The notes: generated by a model from the sequence alone, not told the origin. 25,140 nt of DNA from Psychrobacter sp. UBA3962 (GCF_002385225.1 NZ_DGDC01000023.1:83883-109022), one strand, 5' to 3'; positions 14,332-23,679 are shown, counted from the stretch's first letter. Numbers and translations are program-made.

Positions 14332-16938
14332 ATGGCCCTATTTATGTATAGTAATTTCAAAACATCTAAACTGGCTACATGCCTTGCTTTAGCCTCAAGC
14401 GTTTTAGTTATGGCTTCTTGTAGTACCGTTTCTGTTAGCCAAAAAGACTCCAGTAGAACCATTGCCAATAACCGAGGTAATATTGTTACTCGGTCTGACT
14501 TAAGTAATAAAAGCACCTCTCAACTGCTTTCGATAGGTATGCCTCAAGATCAGTGTTTGGAGGACTTTAATAAATGCCTTAATAGAGTGGATAAAGGCAT
14601 CTTAAATAAGAATAATAAAGAACATTTGGCATTATTGGCCGAGCTGCACTTAGCCAAAGCTAAATCCATTGCTGAATCTGAGAAATGTGTCCAAAGAATC
14701 ACCCGCCCCCCTATTGATCCTTACTATGCCAATGCCCCTAAAACAGAGGAACAATATGCGGATTTTCTATTGTATTTACGGGAGTGCAATACCGCTTATC
14801 GAGATAATTTATTAAGCGCCATTAAATACAGTTACGCCTATCTGTTCTACGCTCAGTTAAACCCTAGTACCGCGACACAGCTTAATATAAAAAATAAACC
14901 TAATAAATTATCGAGTAACTTAGACATTCAAACTCAAGATGTCTATGAAGCCGCCTCTGATGCCCTGCTCAAGCAGCTGTATGCTAATAAAGATTATACT
15001 CAGCAAGCGGATAAAGTAACGTCGTTTATCAATCCACAGCTGGTCAGTGATAGCCAATCCTCTAAGACCAATGAATTAGATGATGCTAATGGGGTTAAAT
15101 ATGGAGATCAAATAAAGGTTCTTAACTTTACCTTTCCACCTATTGAGCAAGATAAATACCTAGCTAACACTCGAGCGGCTAAAAAAGAGGGAGAACCCTC
15201 AACCTCATCTGGTAATGATGATGAAGCCTTTACTGATTTTGAGTCTTCAATCAAACAAGGGGTAACGACTTCTATCGATCTTTATTTGCCCAATGAGCCT
15301 GAGTACCTACAAAATACCGAAACTCATAACAAGAGTATTGATGCGCTTTATGCTAGCCATGACTTAAGCTTCTCCGGCCTAAATAGCATCAGTGAACGTG
15401 AAGGCGTTGGTATTAGCTACGTTACCTTATTTGATGAGCGTCTGGATACCTCCGTAAAAGGCCTAATCACTTCAGACAATAAAAAACTAAACTCAGAAAA
15501 CCCACTCGATAGAATTCATCTGACCGGTAACTTACTGTTGACCAGCTTAGTAATACCCCACGGAACTACTCTAGAAGAGGTTTTAGACAGTAACTGTTAC
15601 GACATTAATTTATACAACCCGCATCATACTGAAAGTGTAGATATTCTTGGTAAGCCTTACTATTTAGCGGCTAACTTCTCTGCAAGTTATGGCATGTGGT
15701 TGGCTGAAAATAGATTAGATAATGTGGGCTACTTCAATCTATTATCTAAGCAGCAAAGCTTAGTGTTGCCTCAGCTATTCATGCTTGAGCCTTATGACCC
15801 CAATAAACGCATTATCATTATGCTGCATGGATTGGCCTCAAGCCCAGCCACTTGGATCAGTATTACCAACGATATCGCCAGTGATGACGAGCTGCGCGAT
15901 AACTATCAAGTATGGCAAATCTTTTATCCCACAAATATTCCTATTTTAGAAAACCGCTACAGAATACAAGAGCTCATTGAGAGCGCCTACAAAATTAATG
16001 ATCCTAACTCACAGCATATAGCCAGCCAAAACTCAGTATTGATTGGTCATAGCATGGGCGCAGTTATTGGACGCATGTTGGTTTCTAATGAGAACCTTCA
16101 AGATAATTTCCACCGCTTGAGCCAAGAACAAAGCTCCTTACGCCTTAGTAAGCTGGTTAACAATGAGTTGGATAGAGAGAATGTGCTTAATAGATTGCAA
16201 TTAAAGCAGCTAAAAAGTGTCGATACCGCGGTCTTTATTTCTGCTCCGTTTAGAGGAACAGATTTTGCTGATAGATGGTTTACCCAGCTGTTAAGACGTG
16301 TGGTGCATTTGCCGCTCGGTTTTATCCAAACCATTACTGGTAACCTAGCCAGTATTGCCAGTGAAGGTGAGCTTGCTAGTAACCCTCTTGGAGCGCTTTA
16401 TTTCCAAAATGGTGCCAGTCAATTAAGTGACAAGTCGTCTTTTATGAAGCTGACTGCAGATTTACAAATTGCTGATGATGTGACCTATCACTCCATTATT
16501 GCTAATAGAGACTCGGATATCTACAATGGATTCATGCGATTGAAGCTGACAACAGCGCCTAGTACTAGCTTGTCAGATAAGACAGCCCCTGATGTACTTA
16601 CTGCTGGTGTCAGTAAATTGCCAAGCTTCGTAGAAGAAGACTCTGAGGAGAGTGCGGCTGAGAACTCAAGCGATACAGCAACAAGCAGTGAGAATAGCGC
16701 CGGTCAAGATGCCGCTAATAAAATCAAAGAGGCTACTACTGATATTGCTCAATCAGTTACTCCTGCCTTGTCTGATGGAATTGTTCCTTATGCCAGCTCT
16801 CATCTTGAAGGGGCTGCTTCAGAAACCATTATTAAAGGCGGTCATAGCATTCAAGATACTCCAGAGGCAGTATTAACTTTACGCAAAATTCTACACCAGC
16901 ACCTAAAGCAGCATCCCATTGAAACTGAGCGTAAATAG
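14332..16938 (+). CDS. Large alpha/beta-hydrolase lipoprotein
   Basis: Counting from the ATG at 14332 the protein has 868 residues; 14344 (also ATG) and 14314 (TTG) are alternatives, and 14344 gives the neatest signal peptide. The lipobox ends in VMASC at C30, with serine at +2, predicting an outer-membrane lipoprotein. Residues 30-480 form an N-terminal region of unknown fold. The hydrolase domain begins near 490 (PYDPNKRIIIMLHGLASSPATW; HG near 499), with the nucleophile elbow GHSMGA at S574, a likely catalytic D815 in SDGIVPY and H838 in GGHSIQD. An acidic, S/E/A-rich insert at about 764-808 separates the core from the last acid and base. The HGLASSPATW...YQVWQIFYPTN block belongs to a lipoprotein hydrolase family seen in several proteobacteria; substrate unknown. 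A lipase/esterase role is inference. Confidence 0.85.
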   Translation: MALFMYSNFKTSKLATCLALASSVLVMASCSTVSVSQKDSSRTIANNRGNIVTRSDLSNKSTSQLLSIGMPQDQCLEDFNKCLNRVDKGILNKNNKEHLALLAELHLAKAKSIAESEKCVQRITRPPIDPYYANAPKTEEQYADFLLYLRECNTAYRDNLLSAIKYSYAYLFYAQLNPSTATQLNIKNKPNKLSSNLDIQTQDVYEAASDALLKQLYANKDYTQQADKVTSFINPQLVSDSQSSKTNELDDANGVKYGDQIKVLNFTFPPIEQDKYLANTRAAKKEGEPSTSSGNDDEAFTDFESSIKQGVTTSIDLYLPNEPEYLQNTETHNKSIDALYASHDLSFSGLNSISEREGVGISYVTLFDERLDTSVKGLITSDNKKLNSENPLDRIHLTGNLLLTSLVIPHGTTLEEVLDSNCYDINLYNPHHTESVDILGKPYYLAANFSASYGMWLAENRLDNVGYFNLLSKQQSLVLPQLFMLEPYDPNKRIIIMLHGLASSPATWISITNDIASDDELRDNYQVWQIFYPTNIPILENRYRIQELIESAYKINDPNSQHIASQNSVLIGHSMGAVIGRMLVSNENLQDNFHRLSQEQSSLRLSKLVNNELDRENVLNRLQLKQLKSVDTAVFISAPFRGTDFADRWFTQLLRRVVHLPLGFIQTITGNLASIASEGELASNPLGALYFQNGASQLSDKSSFMKLTADLQIADDVTYHSIIANRDSDIYNGFMRLKLTTAPSTSLSDKTAPDVLTAGVSKLPSFVEEDSEESAAENSSDTATSSENSAGQDAANKIKEATTDIAQSVTPALSDGIVPYASSHLEGAASETIIKGGHSIQDTPEAVLTLRKILHQHLKQHPIETERK

Positions 16939-16960
16939 TCTTTTAGTAGATTCATTGCCA

Positions 16961-16992
16961 AAAAAACAGACGCTTGAAGCGTCTGTTTTTTT
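16961..16992. terminator. Bidirectional terminator shared by the hydrolase gene and rnhB
   Basis: AAAAAACAGACGCTT and its complement AAGCGTCTGTTTTTT surround a central G, giving a GC-containing stem with A/U tracts on both sides, so it works on either strand. The right-hand T run contains the rnhB stop codon (TTA at 16991-16993, read as TAA on the minus strand). Confidence 0.88.
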
Positions 16993-17902
16993 ATCGGTGT
17001 TGTTCAAGAGCTTGCTGTATCGGTTTAAAGCTGCGCCTGTGCTGTGGTAATACACCCAATTGCTGTATGGCGTCAATATGAGCTTTGGTTGGATACCCTT
17101 TATGCCCCTCAAGACCATAGCCTGGATAGGTAGCGCCATCAGCGATAAGCTGTCTATCACGACTGACTTTAGCCAATACACTCGCTGCGGCTATGGCACT
17201 GTGACGGGCATCCCCTTTTACCCAAGCTTCACCATAAACCGAGCACTTGGAACCAGGGAAGTTACCCACCCCATATCGTTGTAAAAACGACCAATCTAAA
17301 TCTGGTAATTTATTACCATCTACTAATAGATTAAAGCGAACGTTTGGCTCAATTGAAGGTGTCACAGTTGAGCGCAAGGTGTCTACAATCGCAATCATCA
17401 GCTGCTCGCCGGCTACTCTCATACCAAGCATAGTAGCTTGTAGAATATTGACTTCATCAATAACTGCAGCAGGTATTTCAACAATTATATAGGCCAAAGC
17501 TTGCTGCTTAATGGGGTCAAAAAGACGCTCACGCTTTGACTCGGTTAATTTCTTGGAGTCCGTAAGTGTCGATAAGACCGTGTCCTGCAAAGGGTTTTGC
17601 TCAATTTCAGAAGACCACCTCTTAGGTAAAATTGCTCCTGATACTACCACACTGCCATACAAAGGACCCCGCCCTACCTCATCAATGCCTATATCAAACT
17701 GTAGTAAGCTATCACCCTGAGAAACTTGCTCAGTAGCTGGTGTGTTTAAGTCTTGCTTAAGATTGTGTAGCTCATTGTCTAATAGCTGTTGATTGATGTT
17801 TCCCTCAATTATAATAGGGGCTCCCAAAGGCATCGGCAAGTTATTTTGGGCGGTAGATGAGAGTAAGGTTATTTCGGTTAAGGTATGATAAAAAGGGGTC
17901 AT
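16991..17902 (-). CDS. rnhB: Ribonuclease HII
   Basis: RNase HII cuts RNA of RNA-DNA hybrids and initiates removal of misincorporated ribonucleotides. The catalytic set is present: D74 and E75 in GIDEVGRGPLYGS, D195 in LLVDGN, and D231 in VKGDARHSAIAAASVLAKVSRDR; GYGLEGHKGYPT and PQHRRSFKP close the protein. It has 303 residues against about 198 in E. coli. About 66 extra residues precede the core, and two short inserts occur (about 97-112 and 175-188). The N-terminal extension looks like neither a membrane segment nor a known domain. It follows lpxB by 53 bases, the usual lpxB-rnhB order, and ends inside the shared terminator. Confidence 0.95.
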   Translation of the reverse strand: MTPFYHTLTEITLLSSTAQNNLPMPLGAPIIIEGNINQQLLDNELHNLKQDLNTPATEQVSQGDSLLQFDIGIDEVGRGPLYGSVVVSGAILPKRWSSEIEQNPLQDTVLSTLTDSKKLTESKRERLFDPIKQQALAYIIVEIPAAVIDEVNILQATMLGMRVAGEQLMIAIVDTLRSTVTPSIEPNVRFNLLVDGNKLPDLDWSFLQRYGVGNFPGSKCSVYGEAWVKGDARHSAIAAASVLAKVSRDRQLIADGATYPGYGLEGHKGYPTKAHIDAIQQLGVLPQHRRSFKPIQQALEQHR

Positions 17903-17955
17903 TGAAAAACTACTTAGTGATTAATAAAAATAGAGGTTAACGGGCCGTATTAGTC

Positions 17956-19251
17956 CTATGACTTATTAACAAGATTTTGGTTGAGATGATCATGCCAAGC
18001 ATTTACCACAGCTGACACAGCACTCTGACTGCTTTGCTGCTTTAACCAAGTAGAAGTCTCCTCTAAACGATCTAGTTGCTCTTGATAAGCCTGAGGTGTC
18101 ATCAACCGTGTTACCGTGCGGCAGATACTATCTCCATTGGCTTGCTCCTGAAGCAGCTCGGGCACAATCTTTTCTCCTGCCAAGATATTGGGCAAAGACA
18201 CATAAGGCACTTTTACCAAGCGTTTGGCTATGGCATAGGTCAGTTTCTTCATCTGATATACCACGACCATCGGGCGGTTAAGTAGCATAGCCTCTAAGGT
18301 GGCTGTGCCTGATGCCAAAACAATGAGATCTGACATCGCCATAATGGACTGGCTAAAGTCTTGTTGCTGCTGCGTTTCATCATAAGCTACCGCCACAGCT
18401 TTTCTCAAAGATTCATCTTGGCGCTCTATTAAATCTTTTACGATGTACTGATGATTCTTATCTATGGTGGGAATAACAAAGCACAGCTTCTCATCAACCA
18501 ATAACAGTCGACTCACCGCATTTAACATTAAGGGCAAAATAGCATTAATCTCTGAACGTCTAGAGCCTGGCATCAAGCAAATCATCTGGCTAATATCTTC
18601 TTTACGATTGGCAAAAAAGTTATGCAGCTCTGAGTTGTTCCAAATCAGCTCACGTCGCTGTTCATGAGTTTCAATTTCTACCAAGTCTTTTGGCAGATTG
18701 TGTAGTAGAGGATGGCCAACGCAAACTGCAGGATGATTGTGACGCTGATACACCTCAAGCTCAAATGGGAACAGACACAATACTAAGTGGGTGGCTTTCT
18801 TTATCGACTCAATACGAGACTCTCGCCAAGCCCAAATCGAGGGGCTCACATACTGCACGCAAAAGATACCTTTCGGTTTTAGCTTTTTAGCCACTCTCAA
18901 ATTAAAGTCTGGGGCGTCAATGCCGATGAACCAATCTACTTGGGCTTCAATAAAAGCAGAAACCAACTCTGTTCGCGCCTTTAATAAGTCAGGAAGCTGC
19001 GACATTACCTCTACCAAACCCATCACTGCTAAGCGCTCTAAGGGAAATAAAGACTGTAGCCCTTGTGACTTCATCTTCGGCCCGCCCACTCCTACCCAGA
19101 CCACATCTTCAATGAGATCATTTACTTGGGCCATAAAGTCTGCCCCCAAGCTATCGCCTGAAGCTTCTCCTGCAACTATGCCAATCACTAGCAGCTTGGT
19201 GGGGTCTTGAGTGTTTATAGGCTTAACTTGCCCTGAAGCACTTGCTAACAT
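17956..19251 (-). CDS. lpxB: Lipid-A-disaccharide synthase
   Basis: LpxB is a GT-B glycosyltransferase (family GT19) at the inner membrane that joins UDP-2,3-diacylglucosamine and lipid X to make the lipid A disaccharide. The 431-residue protein has the N-terminal signature VAGEASGDSLGADF, the VWVGVGGPKMKSQG and LAVMGLVEV segments, FIGIDAPDFNL, YVSPSIWAWRESR, MPGSRRSEI and the C-terminal ASGTATLEAMLLNRPMVVVY donor-site region. About 20 residues precede the usual start; the standard family length is about 380-390. Its presence shows that the organism makes conventional lipid A. Divergent from aroF, and first gene of lpxB-rnhB. Confidence 0.97.
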   Translation of the reverse strand: MLASASGQVKPINTQDPTKLLVIGIVAGEASGDSLGADFMAQVNDLIEDVVWVGVGGPKMKSQGLQSLFPLERLAVMGLVEVMSQLPDLLKARTELVSAFIEAQVDWFIGIDAPDFNLRVAKKLKPKGIFCVQYVSPSIWAWRESRIESIKKATHLVLCLFPFELEVYQRHNHPAVCVGHPLLHNLPKDLVEIETHEQRRELIWNNSELHNFFANRKEDISQMICLMPGSRRSEINAILPLMLNAVSRLLLVDEKLCFVIPTIDKNHQYIVKDLIERQDESLRKAVAVAYDETQQQQDFSQSIMAMSDLIVLASGTATLEAMLLNRPMVVVYQMKKLTYAIAKRLVKVPYVSLPNILAGEKIVPELLQEQANGDSICRTVTRLMTPQAYQEQLDRLEETSTWLKQQSSQSAVSAVVNAWHDHLNQNLVNKS

Positions 19252-19399
19252 AGCTAACTCTACTTTAATATCAAAGGATTAGAAGGAACTTATACTCTAG
19301 GTACGGCAGGCATGATACAAATCGTCAAATCGAGCCCACAGTATAACAAAAATTTGTAGGGGTCATTCCCTATATGAAGCAATAAGGATAGCTTAACAC

Positions 19400-19428
19400 T
19401 TGTCAATCACAGAATAACCCTCCATAAT
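19400..19428 (+). promoter_or_regulatory. Distal sigma70 promoter of the DAHP synthase gene
   Basis: TTGTCA (19400-19405), a 17-base spacer and CATAAT (19423-19428) are present. Transcription would start near 19435 and give a leader of about 184 bases before the ATG at 19619. Confidence 0.6.
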
Positions 19429-19502
19429 AAAGTTATCCCTAACTAAAAGTTATGACTTATTTAAGCTAACAACTTCTAGCTCAGAACGGGCTATATAACT
19501 CC

Positions 19503-19535
19503 ATGATATTTAAGCTTATAAGTTATTTCTTATGA
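19503..19535 (+). other. Possible 10-codon leader ORF upstream of aroF
   Basis: An open frame in the leader encodes MIFKLISYFL, three aromatic residues in ten, followed by TGA. No good Shine-Dalgarno site precedes it, so translation is doubtful. Near it are TTATAAG/CTTATAA (19516-19522 with 19550-19556), the palindrome TATAACGTTATA (19552-19563) and an A/T-only hairpin before seven T (19566-19589). Confidence 0.2.
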
Positions 19536-19564
19536 TTATCACAACTTGTCTTATAACGTTATAC
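19536..19564 (+). promoter_or_regulatory. Proximal sigma70 promoter of the DAHP synthase gene
   Basis: TTATCA (19536-19541), a 17-base spacer and TTATAC (19559-19564) fit a moderate promoter. The start would be near 19571, giving a leader of about 48 bases. A perfect 12-base palindrome, TATAACGTTATA (19552-19563), overlaps the -10 hexamer and could be an operator. Confidence 0.5.
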
Positions 19565-19618
19565 CAAAAATTAACTTCCCAATTTTTTTAACAATATTTT
19601 AAACTAGGCAATATAAAT

Positions 19619-20704
19619 ATGACTATAAACTCGACTACCCATACAGCAGATATTGATGACGTGAATATTGAAAAGTTTATCCCTTTAATTACTCCTGCTA
19701 GCCTAAAAGCTGAGTACCCGCTATCTGAAACTGCATATAACACGGTACTGACGGGTCGTACTACTATCCAGAACATCCTAGATGGCACCGATAAGCGATT
19801 ATTAGTGGTGGTTGGCCCCTGCTCTATTCATGATGTTAAAGCGGCTCATGAATATGCGGATAAACTAGTTAAGCTTGCAGACGAGCTTAAAGACAGTATC
19901 TACATCGTGATGCGTGTCTACTTTGAAAAACCGCGTACCACTGTGGGCTGGAAAGGTCTAATTAATGACCCTGATATGAACGATAGCTTTGATATTGAAA
20001 AGGGTCTGCGTACTGCCCGTAAGCTATTATTAGATTTAAATGAAAAAGGCCTACCCTGTGCCACAGAAGCACTTGACCCTAACACACCGCAGTACATACA
20101 AGACTTAATCAGCTGGTCAGCCATTGGTGCACGTACTACTGAAAGCCAAACCCACCGTGAAATGAGCTCTGGTCTATCGTGCCCTGTCGGCTTCAAAAAC
20201 GGTACTGATGGGGGTATGACTGTCGCGGTGAATGCGATGAATGCAGTTAAATCAGGTCATAACTTCCTAGGCTTATCTAGCGATGGTCAGGTCTGTATCA
20301 TCAAGTCAAAAGGTAACCCATACGCTCACGTAGTACTGCGTGGCGGTAACGGTAAGCCAAACTATGATCAGTCTTCTGTCGAACAGGCTGAAAATGAGCT
20401 AGAAAAAGGCAATGCCATGGTGAAAATCATGATTGACTCAAGCCATGCCAACTCAGGTAAAGACCCTTATTTGCAGCCTATGGTCATCCAAAACGTGGCC
20501 GAGCAAATCAGTAATGGTAACAAGTCTATCATGGGGCTTATGATTGAAAGTCACTTAAAAGGTGGCAATCAAAAACTAACCAGCGATCTAAGCCAGCTTG
20601 AATACGGTAAGTCTATTACCGATGGCTGCTTAGACTGGGACAGCACAGTTGCTTCTTTACGAAACTTACGCAACACCGTTAAGGACGTGCTACCTAATCG
20701 CTAA
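19619..20704 (+). CDS. aroF: 3-deoxy-7-phosphoheptulonate synthase (DAHP synthase, AroFGH type)
   Basis: Condenses phosphoenolpyruvate and erythrose-4-phosphate, the first step of the aromatic pathway. The 361-residue class I alpha enzyme shows GPCSIHD with the metal-binding C68, VMRVYFEKPRTTVGWKGLINDP, SWSAIGARTTESQTHREM, GFKNGTDG, GNPYAHVVLRGG, a DSSHANSGK segment, MIESHLKGGNQ and YGKSITDGC. Length (about 350) and domain order are those of E. coli AroF/G/H. The 'ESQTHREM' and 'GQVCIIKSKGNP' blocks look closer to AroF or AroH than AroG, but the paralogue, and so which amino acid inhibits it, is not secure; the symbol aroF is provisional. Divergent from lpxB and followed by a strong terminator. 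AroC in this window completes the pathway it starts. Confidence 0.96.
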   Translation: MTINSTTHTADIDDVNIEKFIPLITPASLKAEYPLSETAYNTVLTGRTTIQNILDGTDKRLLVVVGPCSIHDVKAAHEYADKLVKLADELKDSIYIVMRVYFEKPRTTVGWKGLINDPDMNDSFDIEKGLRTARKLLLDLNEKGLPCATEALDPNTPQYIQDLISWSAIGARTTESQTHREMSSGLSCPVGFKNGTDGGMTVAVNAMNAVKSGHNFLGLSSDGQVCIIKSKGNPYAHVVLRGGNGKPNYDQSSVEQAENELEKGNAMVKIMIDSSHANSGKDPYLQPMVIQNVAEQISNGNKSIMGLMIESHLKGGNQKLTSDLSQLEYGKSITDGCLDWDSTVASLRNLRNTVKDVLPNR

Positions 20705-20733
20705 TTTAGCTTTTATAGCCTTCAGTACTTATA

Positions 20734-20765
20734 AAAAACGCCCGACATATATGCCGGGCGTTTTT
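20734..20765 (+). terminator. Rho-independent terminator between aroF and pepN
   Basis: AAAAACGCCCG (20734-20744) pairs with CGGGCGTTTTT (20755-20765), a GC-rich 11-bp stem with flanking A and T tracts, so it can also serve pepN, which ends at 20823 on the opposite strand. Confidence 0.9.
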
Positions 20766-20822
20766 ATTTATATTAGCTTTTACTCATATAAATAGATTCA
20801 AAAGCTTCGGTGATTATACAGA

Positions 20823-23513
20823 CTAGCCCGCCTTCAAAATCGTATGCAGACTTTCAGTAACGTTTTTCGACTTAACCTGCTTACTTAATTGTTGCAATTG
20901 CTGCTTAGCTTCTGTGCGTACAGGCTCTGCCAACGTATACCAGCGTGATAAAGTTTGTAATAAACGTGAGGCCAATACTGGGTTGGTTTCATCTAGCTTT
21001 TGTACCACAGCGATATAGGTTTGCAGGCCCTCTTTAGTCCACAGTTTGGTGGGCTGTGCAGCAAAACTACCTACAACAGCGCGGATCCTATTAGGCGTTC
21101 CCCAATCAAAATCTTTACGCTCAATAAGGGCTGCAATATCAGCAATCGAGGCAGTTTCATCTCCAGCTTGGACACTAAACCATAAATCCATTACCAAGGC
21201 TTCTTTATTAAAGCGTTGATAGAAGTCATCAAGTACCGCTTGCTTTTGAGGATGCTCATGGTTGACCATGGCACTTAAAGCTCCGAAACGCTCAGTCATA
21301 CAGCGCGCAGTTTGATACTGCTCATAAGCCCAGTCATGGGCTTCTTCTATACCGGCAGTAAGTGCCATATCCAGCACTACATTACGTAGCGCTCGCTTGC
21401 CTCTGGCTTGCGGCGTGTCCTCATAATCCTCTATGGGTAATTGTTGGTAGACCTGTTGCCAATCATCGACCATATACTGTGCCAGATTAGCTTTTAGCTG
21501 GTCACGCTTTTGCTTCATAACGCTTGGCTGGTAATCACTATTAACCGCTGAAGCCAACTCACGCTCAGCAGGAATATCTAAAATTCTAGCCGCTAACATC
21601 GCATCTTCTTTTACCAAACTTAAGAACGCTTTTTTAACCGCTTGTAGATATACGTCTGGCTCATTATTTTGCAATAATATTTTATTTACCAAGGCTTGAG
21701 CGCTCTGCCACTGGTTGAAACCATTGGCTTCATGAGCCAATAAGAAAGCCAAATCTGCTTCACTGTATTGATACTTCATTTGAACCGGAGCACTAAAATC
21801 ACGCAATACAGAGACGATGGGCTCAATACCCTCTACGGTGCTCACATTCTCAAACACAAAGTCTTGTGTCTCTTCTTCTAGCATTAACAAACGCTCTTCG
21901 AGTAGCTCGCCACTGCTTCTATCAAATAAGGCCGTAGCCACAGGAATAGGCAATGCTTTTGGCGCCTCATAGCCTTCTACCTGACGCGTCTTTTGCGATA
22001 AAGTCACTGTCAGCTTGCCAACATTATCTTCCCCTAACTCAAAGCTTTGATGTCCTGATACCTCAGGCGTACCGGGCTGAGTGTACCAATCGATGAAATG
22101 CTCAACAGATTTACCTTGGGCACTTAATGCCGATAGCCAGTCTTCCACAGTTACTGCCTGACCATCATAGCGCTCAAAGTAGGTGTCTGTTCCTTGACGG
22201 TATTCCTCACCTAAAGTATTGGCCAACATACGCACCACCTCTGCCCCTTTTTCATAGACCGTGGTGGTATAGAAGTTATTGATTTCCACAAAGCTGCTTG
22301 GACGCGGTGGGTGTGACAAAGGACCTGCATCTTCGGTAAACTGATACGCGCGCAACATAGACACGTCATCGATGCGCTGCACTGCAGGCGACTGATGATC
22401 AGCTGAGAAGGACTGATCACGATAGACTGTCAGCCCCTCTTTTAAACACAACTGGAACCAATCGCGACAAGTCACACGGTTTCCAGTCCAGTTATGAAAG
22501 TATTCATGAGCAATAATAGATTTCACGCTAAAGCTGCGTGCATCAGTCGTGGTCTCGGGACTTGATAGTACACAAGAGGTGTTAAAGATATTTAGACCTT
22601 TATTTTCCATGGCTCCCATATTGAACTGACTCACCGCCACAATCATATAACGGTCTAAATCATAGGCTCTACCGTAGTTAACCTCATCCCAGTGCATTGA
22701 GTCTTTTAACGCTTGCATCGCAACATGACATTTATCAATATCATAAGCTTTTGCATAAATTTGTAGTTTAACCTCACGACCTTCGATGGTGGTATAGCTG
22801 TCTTCTAACACTGCTAAATCTGCAAAGACACAAGCAAACAGGTAGCTTGGCTTCTTACTCACATCGTGCCATATCGCATAATGACGATTGCTGTCACCCT
22901 CCACTTCTCCAGACTCGATAAGATCCCCATTGGCTAATAAGGTAGGAAACTTCTTATCCGCCTCTAAGCGTGTGGTAAATACCGATAAAACATCGGGACG
23001 ATCCGGATAATAGGTTATCTTACGAAAGCCTTCTGGCTCACACTGGGTCACAAACATAACCTCATCGCCTTCCCCAGCGATATACAGCCCTTCAAGCTCA
23101 GTATTTTTTTGTGGTTGATGACGCACACTGATTTTTACCACAGCGTCATCTGGGGCATCAGAGACAGTCAACTGCCCCTCACCAAGTTGATAATCACCTT
23201 CTACCAATGCCTTATCACTGATACTGATTGCTGTCAGTTCCATATTTTGACCGAGCAACACCAAATCACCTGGATGTTGTCTTTTCATGGTCAACACGCT
23301 ATCGACCGTGGCATGATCTTCGAAAAGCTTGATGTCCAGCTCTACTTTTTCCACCGAATAGCTTGGCGGGGTATAGTCTTTTAGATAGATTTTCTGTATA
23401 CCATCATCAACCGTTGCCTCGACCGCTTCAGGATTATGCTCCGGTGCATCTGGTGTTAGGCTATCCACAATCATGGCATTGTCTTTGGCATCAGTATTAA
23501 TTAAATCTGTCAT
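20823..23513 (-). CDS. pepN: Aminopeptidase N (M1 family)
   Basis: A zinc metallopeptidase that removes N-terminal amino acids from peptides in the cytosol. The 896-residue protein contains the exopeptidase motif GAMEN (300-304) and the gluzincin set HEYFH (H336, E337, H340) with the third ligand E359 in LCLKEGLTV. The N-terminal region shows beta-structure typical of M1 enzymes; the alpha-helical C-terminal domain ends near residue 890. The length is near that of E. coli PepN (870), with an extra acidic stretch of about 40 residues at the start (ATVDDGIQKIYLKDY begins the homologous part). Monocistronic, divergent from the 201-residue orphan with a 150-base spacer. Confidence 0.97.
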   Translation of the reverse strand: MTDLINTDAKDNAMIVDSLTPDAPEHNPEAVEATVDDGIQKIYLKDYTPPSYSVEKVELDIKLFEDHATVDSVLTMKRQHPGDLVLLGQNMELTAISISDKALVEGDYQLGEGQLTVSDAPDDAVVKISVRHQPQKNTELEGLYIAGEGDEVMFVTQCEPEGFRKITYYPDRPDVLSVFTTRLEADKKFPTLLANGDLIESGEVEGDSNRHYAIWHDVSKKPSYLFACVFADLAVLEDSYTTIEGREVKLQIYAKAYDIDKCHVAMQALKDSMHWDEVNYGRAYDLDRYMIVAVSQFNMGAMENKGLNIFNTSCVLSSPETTTDARSFSVKSIIAHEYFHNWTGNRVTCRDWFQLCLKEGLTVYRDQSFSADHQSPAVQRIDDVSMLRAYQFTEDAGPLSHPPRPSSFVEINNFYTTTVYEKGAEVVRMLANTLGEEYRQGTDTYFERYDGQAVTVEDWLSALSAQGKSVEHFIDWYTQPGTPEVSGHQSFELGEDNVGKLTVTLSQKTRQVEGYEAPKALPIPVATALFDRSSGELLEERLLMLEEETQDFVFENVSTVEGIEPIVSVLRDFSAPVQMKYQYSEADLAFLLAHEANGFNQWQSAQALVNKILLQNNEPDVYLQAVKKAFLSLVKEDAMLAARILDIPAERELASAVNSDYQPSVMKQKRDQLKANLAQYMVDDWQQVYQQLPIEDYEDTPQARGKRALRNVVLDMALTAGIEEAHDWAYEQYQTARCMTERFGALSAMVNHEHPQKQAVLDDFYQRFNKEALVMDLWFSVQAGDETASIADIAALIERKDFDWGTPNRIRAVVGSFAAQPTKLWTKEGLQTYIAVVQKLDETNPVLASRLLQTLSRWYTLAEPVRTEAKQQLQQLSKQVKSKNVTESLHTILKAG

Positions 23514-23679
23514 AGGGATCTCTTTATTTTTTAGTGGTCTTTATTTAGCGGTAATAGTAGCTTTTATATTGTAACATTCTGCCTGTTTTTAAACCCATTA
23601 GGGGTAAAATATGTTATCTATACCCTACTGCCTCTATTGTTCTAGATCGGCAAATAATTCATTCTTTTAAGTGCAAACT

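Noticed and set aside
18791..19210. 139-residue plus-strand frame inside lpxB
   Set aside because: It is the antisense shadow of a well-supported gene and resembles no family.
19440..19618. TyrR box upstream of aroF
   Set aside because: No TGTAAA-N6-TTTACA-like site could be found; only the unrelated TATAACGTTATA palindrome is present.
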